DNA of 64,000 nt. It comes from Actinomycetota bacterium (GTDB lineage Bacteria; Actinomycetota; Thermoleophilia; Solirubrobacterales; JACPNS01). This document shows, in pieces, positions 59,133 to 64,000 of the stretch; position 1 is the first letter of the stretch; every line of letters starts with the position of its first letter. The notes under the pieces are model-generated. The model ran no database searches, was not told the DNA's origin, and saw only the letters and a program-made list of their open reading frames with translations. The position numbers and the translations under genes were made by a program. The DNA lies in contig JACQZY010000014.1 in NCBI GenBank assembly GCA_016213645.1, positions 62,001 through 126,000 on the forward strand. The letters run 5' to 3'.

Positions 59133-60092
59133 ATGATTCTCATGGTCTTGAACAGAGGAAGCCGCACGGCTTCGCTGACGCGGTTGATCGGCGTGCTCGT
59201 GCTGGCCGCCGCGTTCGCGGCGCTGGCCGGTTGCGGCGACAAGAAAGACTCCGGCACCACCGGGCCAACCGGCGCGACGGGTGCGGCCGGATCGGGCGAG
59301 ATCACGGCGCAGAAGGACGAGGCCGTCGCCAGGCTCGTCCCCGCCGAGATCGCCAATCGCGGAAAGCTCGTGGTGGCGATGGACGCCAGCTACCCGCCCA
59401 ACGAGTTCTTTGACAAGGACGGCAAGACGATCATCGGCATGGATCCGGACTACGCGAAGGTGATCGGCCAAACGATGGGCTTGGAAGTCGAATTGAAGAA
59501 CGTCACGTTCGACGCGATCCTGCCCGGCCTGGCTGCCGGCAAGTACGACCTTGCGATGTCGTCTTTCACCGACACCAAGGAGCGCGAGAAGACCGTCGAC
59601 ATGGTCACCTATCTGATCGCCGGTACAAAGTTCTACACCGCCGCGGATAAACCCACCGAGATAAGTGGACTGGAAGATCTCTGCGGCAAGACCGTGGCAG
59701 TGGAGAAGGGCACCACTCAGGCCGACGACGCCGAGGCGCAGAGCAAGAAGTGCGAAAAAGCCGGAAGTGACCCGGTGAAGGTGAGCGTCTTCCCGGACCA
59801 GAGCGGCGCCAACCTCGCGTTGACCAGTGGCCGTGCGCAGATCGGCATGGCCGACTCGCCGGTGGCGGCCTACATCATTGACCAATCCGATGGAAAGCTC
59901 AAGGCAACCGGAGAGGATTACGGCACCGCGCCGTACGGAATAGCGGTCAACAAAGACTCGGGCCTAACGGAAGCCGTGCTGGCGGCCGTCAAGGCGACGA
60001 TTTCGGGTGGTCAATACGTCAAGGTTCTGGAGAAGTGGAATCTGGCGGACGGCTCGATCGACGAAGCGAAGATCAACGACGGCGTCGAGTAG
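59133..60092 (+). CDS. Polar amino acid ABC transporter substrate-binding lipoprotein
   Basis: Lipobox LAGCGDKK; KLVVAMDASYPPNEFFDKDGKTIIGMDPDYAKVIG; SBP_bac_3 fold pattern. Confidence 0.92.
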   Translation: MILMVLNRGSRTASLTRLIGVLVLAAAFAALAGCGDKKDSGTTGPTGATGAAGSGEITAQKDEAVARLVPAEIANRGKLVVAMDASYPPNEFFDKDGKTIIGMDPDYAKVIGQTMGLEVELKNVTFDAILPGLAAGKYDLAMSSFTDTKEREKTVDMVTYLIAGTKFYTAADKPTEISGLEDLCGKTVAVEKGTTQADDAEAQSKKCEKAGSDPVKVSVFPDQSGANLALTSGRAQIGMADSPVAAYIIDQSDGKLKATGEDYGTAPYGIAVNKDSGLTEAVLAAVKATISGGQYVKVLEKWNLADGSIDEAKINDGVE

Positions 60093-60136
60093 GCGCGGTC
60101 GCGACACGTGAACAAACCGGCAGGGAGCCTTGATCG

Positions 60137-61097
60137 GTGAGCAATGACGGTCAGCCGATCAAGGCCGTGCCGGTGCGCCATCCGTGGCGCTGGGCTGCGG
60201 CCGTCGTGGTGGCGATCCTCGCCGCCCACGCGGCCTGGTCAGTCGCCACGGTGGCGCGGCTCGACTGGAGCGTCGTCGGTGAGTTCCTGTTCATCGGAGC
60301 AAATTCTCCACGGACTCCTGCTGACGTTGATGTTGACGGGCGTCGCGATGGCGATGGGCGTGGTGCTGGGGGTGGTGCTTGCAACGATGTGGCTCTCGCC
60401 AAACCCGTTGGTTTCGGGCGCGAGCTGGTTCTACATTTGGCTTTTCCGCGGCACGCCGATACTTGTGCAGATCCTTTTCTGGTTCTACCTGGCGGCGCTG
60501 TATCCCCACGTCTCGATCGGAGTGCCGTTCGGCGGGCCGGAGCTTTTTGGCGGCGCCTCGAAGGATCTGATTCCGCCGGTGGTGGCCGCGATCTTCGGGC
60601 TCGGCTTCAACGAAGGCGCCTACATGGCCGAAATCGTGCGCGCCGGAATCAACTCGGTGGACGAGGGTCAGGAGGAGGCAGCCAAGGCGCTGGGGTTCAG
60701 TCGCATTCAGACGATGCGCCGGATCGTGCTGCCGCAGGCGATGCGCGTGATCATCCCGCCTACGGGCAACGAGACGATCTCGATGCTCAAGACGTCGTCG
60801 CTGGTCAGCGTGATCGCCTACGCGGAGCTGTTGTATTCCGCGCAGATCATCTTTTCGCGCAATTACAAGACGATCGAGTTGCTTGTGGTGGCGAGCATCT
60901 GGTACCTGGCGTTCACCACGATTCTGACAATCGGCCAGTACTACCTGGAGCGGTATTTCGCGCGCGGTTCCTCGCGTACTCCGCCACCCAGCCGGATCGA
61001 ATACGTGGTGCGCAACGTCTTCAAATTGCGCTCTCCGCGCGAGGAGGGTGGCATGTTGCCCGAGACGCCGCACGCGCCGGGGGAGCCCGGCCGATGA
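60137..61097 (+). CDS. Polar amino acid ABC transporter permease, disrupted or joined by a +1 frameshift near 60290-60293
   Basis: N-terminus [52 protein letters not shown] in frame 2, continues [22 protein letters not shown]...[27 protein letters not shown] in frame 3. Confidence 0.85.
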
Positions 61098-61873
61098 ACG
61101 CGCCAAACGCGCAACGGTCGATGGTCGAGGCCGTCAAGGTTCGTAAGCGATTCGGCCGCACCGAGGTGCTGAAGGGGATTTCGCTGGAAGTTCGGCCCAG
61201 CGAAGTGATGTGCCTGCTGGGGCCGTCCGGCTCCGGCAAATCGACTTTCCTGCGCTGTATCAACCACTTGGAGCGCATCGACGGCGGAGAGCTGTGGGTA
61301 GACGGAGAGCTGGTTGGTTATCGCGAGCACGGCGACAAGATTTACGAGCTCAGGGAGTCGGAGATCGCTCGCAAGCGCGCCGAGATCGGCATGGTCTTTC
61401 AGCGGTTCAATCTTTTTCCGCATCTGACCGCGATCGAGAACATCGCGCTGGCGCCTGTGCGTGTCAGGCAGACGGCCCGCGATCAGGCGAAAGACCATGC
61501 GCGGACCCTGCTTGCGCAGGTTGGCCTGGCCGACCGCGGCGACGCCTACCCGGCGCAGCTTTCCGGCGGCCAGCAGCAGCGCGTGGCGATCGCCCGCGCG
61601 CTGGCGATGAAACCGAAGCTGATGCTGTTCGACGAGCCGACATCCGCGCTTGATCCGGAGCTGGTCGGTGACGTGCTCGCCGTGATGCGCAAGCTGGCGG
61701 CCGACGGCATGACGATGATTGTGGTCACGCACGAGATCGGCTTCGCGCGCGAGGTCGCCGACTCGCTGGTCTTCATGGACGACGGAGTAGTCGTCGAAAG
61801 CGGAGCGCCCGCAGAGGTGCTCGACGCGCCGCGGCATGAGAGGACCAAAGCATTTCTCTCGAAAGTGCTTTAG
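61094..61873 (+). CDS. Polar amino acid ABC transporter ATP-binding protein (GlnQ-like)
   Basis: [67 protein letters not shown]. Confidence 0.95.
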   Translation: MNAPNAQRSMVEAVKVRKRFGRTEVLKGISLEVRPSEVMCLLGPSGSGKSTFLRCINHLERIDGGELWVDGELVGYREHGDKIYELRESEIARKRAEIGMVFQRFNLFPHLTAIENIALAPVRVRQTARDQAKDHARTLLAQVGLADRGDAYPAQLSGGQQQRVAIARALAMKPKLMLFDEPTSALDPELVGDVLAVMRKLAADGMTMIVVTHEIGFAREVADSLVFMDDGVVVESGAPAEVLDAPRHERTKAFLSKVL

Positions 61874-61882
61874 CGTAAGGCC

Positions 61883-62779
61883 ATGTCTGTACGAAGGATC
61901 GTGATCAGCGGGGCGAGCGGTTTCATCGGTTGTCCGCTGGCGCGGCATCTTCGTGAACGCGGCGATCAGGTGATCGAGCTCACGCGCGGTTCCTCCAGCG
62001 AGCACCGCGTGCACTGGGATCCGGATGAAGGTGAACTCGACCTCGCCTCCGTGGAAGGCGCCGACGCGATCGTCCATCTCGCCGGCGAGTCGATCTCGGG
62101 CATGTGGACGGCCGGCAAGAAGCGTGCGATTCTGGAAAGCCGCCGCCACGGCACCCGCGTGCTCGCCAGTGCCGTCGCCGCGCTGGACGCGAAACCGCGC
62201 GTTTTTGTGAGTTCCAGCGCCGTAGGTGTTTACGGCAGCCGCGGCGACGAACTTCTGACCGAGGAATCCGGCCCCGGCGAGGGGTTCTTAGCCGAAGTCG
62301 TGGAGGCATGGGAGGGCGCGGCGCAACCCGTGCGCGATGCCGGCATTCGCTACGTGGCATTGCGAACCGGCTTGGTACTCGACAAGGACGGCGGCGCATT
62401 GGGCCAGATGCTTCCCTTGTTTAAATTCGGTGCCGGGGGCCGTCTTGGCGACGGGACGCACTGGTGGAGCTGGGTCACGCTGCACGATGTGGTTCGCGCG
62501 TTCGTTCACGCAATCGATCACCAGGAGGTCTCGGGCGTTTACAACCTCGCCGCGCCGGAACCGGTCACCAACGCGGATTTCACCAAAGCATTCGCCTCCG
62601 TGCTGCACCGGCCGGCGCTGCTTCCGGCTCCGCGATTCGCGCTCAAATTGGCGATGCGCGAGATGGCCGACGAACTGCTGATGGCGAGCCAGCGCGTGGA
62701 CTCGTCCAAGTTGAGGTCCACCGGCTTCGGATTCCACGATCCCGAACTCAAGCCGGCACTACAGCGAATTCTGAAATGA
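61883..62779 (+). CDS. TIGR01777-type NAD-dependent epimerase
   Basis: RIVISGASGFIGCPLARHLRERGDQVIELTR; VHLAGESISGMWTAGKKRAILESR. Confidence 0.9.
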   Translation: MSVRRIVISGASGFIGCPLARHLRERGDQVIELTRGSSSEHRVHWDPDEGELDLASVEGADAIVHLAGESISGMWTAGKKRAILESRRHGTRVLASAVAALDAKPRVFVSSSAVGVYGSRGDELLTEESGPGEGFLAEVVEAWEGAAQPVRDAGIRYVALRTGLVLDKDGGALGQMLPLFKFGAGGRLGDGTHWWSWVTLHDVVRAFVHAIDHQEVSGVYNLAAPEPVTNADFTKAFASVLHRPALLPAPRFALKLAMREMADELLMASQRVDSSKLRSTGFGFHDPELKPALQRILK

Positions 62780-62841
62780 GCGATGCCGGGCAATCCACCT
62801 GTGCTCTTTCCGCGCCCACTTCGGTGTAGTCTGGACGCCTC

Positions 62842-64000
62842 TTGCCCGACCCTTCACTGAGCAGATTCCGGCGGATTGTTGAAGCGGCCTGCGAAGCGCT
62901 CGAAGCGCGGCGCGAGGAGATCAACGATCTCAATGTGTTTCCGGTTGCCGACGGCGATACCGGGGACAACATGGCGCGCACTTTGCGCTCGGTGCTCGAT
63001 GCGCTGGACGAGATGACCGCGGATGGACGCGCGATCGACGAGATCGGCCGCGATGAGATCGTTCACGCGGTAAGCCGCGCCGCGTTGCTCGGAGCACGTG
63101 GCAACAGCGGTGTGATTCTCTCGCAGATCGTACGTGGGCTTGCCGAGGAGCTTTCGTCGCGACCCGGGCAGCGCATCGATCCCGCGCTGATGGCCAGCGC
63201 GCTGGGACGCGCCGCCGACGCCGCCTACGAATCCGTGCCCGACCCGCGTGAAGGCACGATGCTGACGGTGATCCGAGAGATCGCGCATCGGGTTTCGTCA
63301 CTGGTGGCCCACGCGGAAAGCGAGTTTGGCGATATGAACGACGACGCCGTCCAGGAACGGGTCCTGGCGGAGCTCGCGGCCGGCGCGGTCAGCGTAGGCG
63401 AGGAGTCTGTTGCGCGCGGTCCGGATCTGTTGCCGCTGCTGAAGGAGTCCGGTGTGGTTGATTCGGGGGGCTACGGGCTGGTCGTGATCATGTCCGGTTT
63501 TCTCGGCGCGCTCTCCGGGGACAGCGAAGCACCTTCACGCGTGCGTCACCACGTGGCTCCGCGGGAGATTCACGAAAGTCATCACAGCTCGAACTTGTAT
63601 CGCTGGTGTACGAACTTCGCCGTCACCGGCAACGATCTGAATCCAAAGCGATTTCAGTCGGAACTCGAGCGCATCGGCGACTCCGTGCTGGTCGTCGGGG
63701 ACGACGAGACCTTGCGCGTACACGTGCACACCAACGACCCGGAAGCCGCGATGTCGATCTTCGAGGAGTTCGGATCGATCGTTGACACCGAGCTCGAGGA
63801 CATGCACGAGATGACGGCCGCGCGCAGCGAGCGGCTTTCCGGAGATGGCGACGGAGCGCCCGTGGTCGCGGCGGCGGAGCGTCCGCGCGGCAACTGTGGA
63901 GCGGTGGCCGTTGTGAGTGCCGACGGCATCGCCGGCCTGTATCGCGAACTTGGCGCAACGATCGTGGACGGTGGCGTCACGCTAAACCCCAGCACCGAGG
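62842..64000 (+). CDS. DAK2-domain protein, FakA/YloV-like, 3' truncated by window
   Basis: TTG start; EEINDLNVFPVADGDTGDNMARTLRSV; GARGNSGVILSQI; VDSGGYGLVVIMSGFLGAL; absent from the ORF track because there is no stop in the window. Confidence 0.85.
   Translation, partial: MPDPSLSRFRRIVEAACEALEARREEINDLNVFPVADGDTGDNMARTLRSVLDALDEMTADGRAIDEIGRDEIVHAVSRAALLGARGNSGVILSQIVRGLAEELSSRPGQRIDPALMASALGRAADAAYESVPDPREGTMLTVIREIAHRVSSLVAHAESEFGDMNDDAVQERVLAELAAGAVSVGEESVARGPDLLPLLKESGVVDSGGYGLVVIMSGFLGALSGDSEAPSRVRHHVAPREIHESHHSSNLYRWCTNFAVTGNDLNPKRFQSELERIGDSVLVVGDDETLRVHVHTNDPEAAMSIFEEFGSIVDTELEDMHEMTAARSERLSGDGDGAPVVAAAERPRGNCGAVAVVSADGIAGLYRELGATIVDGGVTLNPSTE

Noticed and set aside
60137-61873. 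578-aa apparent single protein joining permease N-terminus to ATPase
   Set aside because: The middle is an out-of-frame reading of the permease; the ATPase has its own ATG at 61094 coupled to the permease stop. Treated as a frameshift instead.

Overview
High-GC actinobacterial-type chromosome segment, probably a deep-branching lineage (taxonomy inferred, not demonstrated). It is almost entirely protein coding. Contents in order: a 5'-truncated IPT/TIG plus thrombospondin-type-3 surface protein; a minimal tad/Flp secretion module (tadA-tadB-tadC); a TetR regulator; the division/cell-wall (dcw) cluster mraZ-rsmH-ftsL-ftsI-murE-murF-mraY-[fic]-murD-ftsW-murG-murC-murB-ftsQ-ftsZ; the glycine cleavage genes gcvT-H-PA-PB; greA, trpS, scpA, scpB, rlmN, rluB; an aromatic amino acid block (aroH, hisC, aroF, tyrA, aroA) with cmk and der; ABC transporter genes; metK, priA, def, fmt, a zinc-ribbon protein, rpe; a flippase/methyltransferase/glycosyltransferase group; ribD, ribE, ribBA, ribH; rpmB; a polar amino acid ABC transporter; a TIGR01777-type epimerase; and a DAK2/FakA-like gene running off the end. 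I saw no tRNA, rRNA, CRISPR array or transposase. The most interesting signals are: (1) a 435-bp scpB-rlmN spacer that folds into several perfect stems and ends in a terminator-like hairpin (candidate structured ncRNA); (2) a clear +1 frameshift in the amino acid ABC permease; (3) two tandem hairpins in the ftsZ leader; (4) TGGGG boxes at 10-bp period lying inside a TTGCAA-N17-TAAAGT promoter of mraZ; (5) a fic gene inserted in the dcw cluster with phased TACGAAAG half-sites over its apparently leaderless start; (6) a 26-codon micro-ORF tiling the murC-murB gap with 4-nt overlaps on both sides; (7) a dyad exactly covering the -10 of a good promoter upstream of ribD; (8) a window-wide TANNNT element 6-12 nt before start codons, suggesting widespread leaderless transcription; (9) in-frame minisatellites in ftsL and ftsQ. 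All structural claims come from reading the sequence by eye. No folding, alignment or database search was run.
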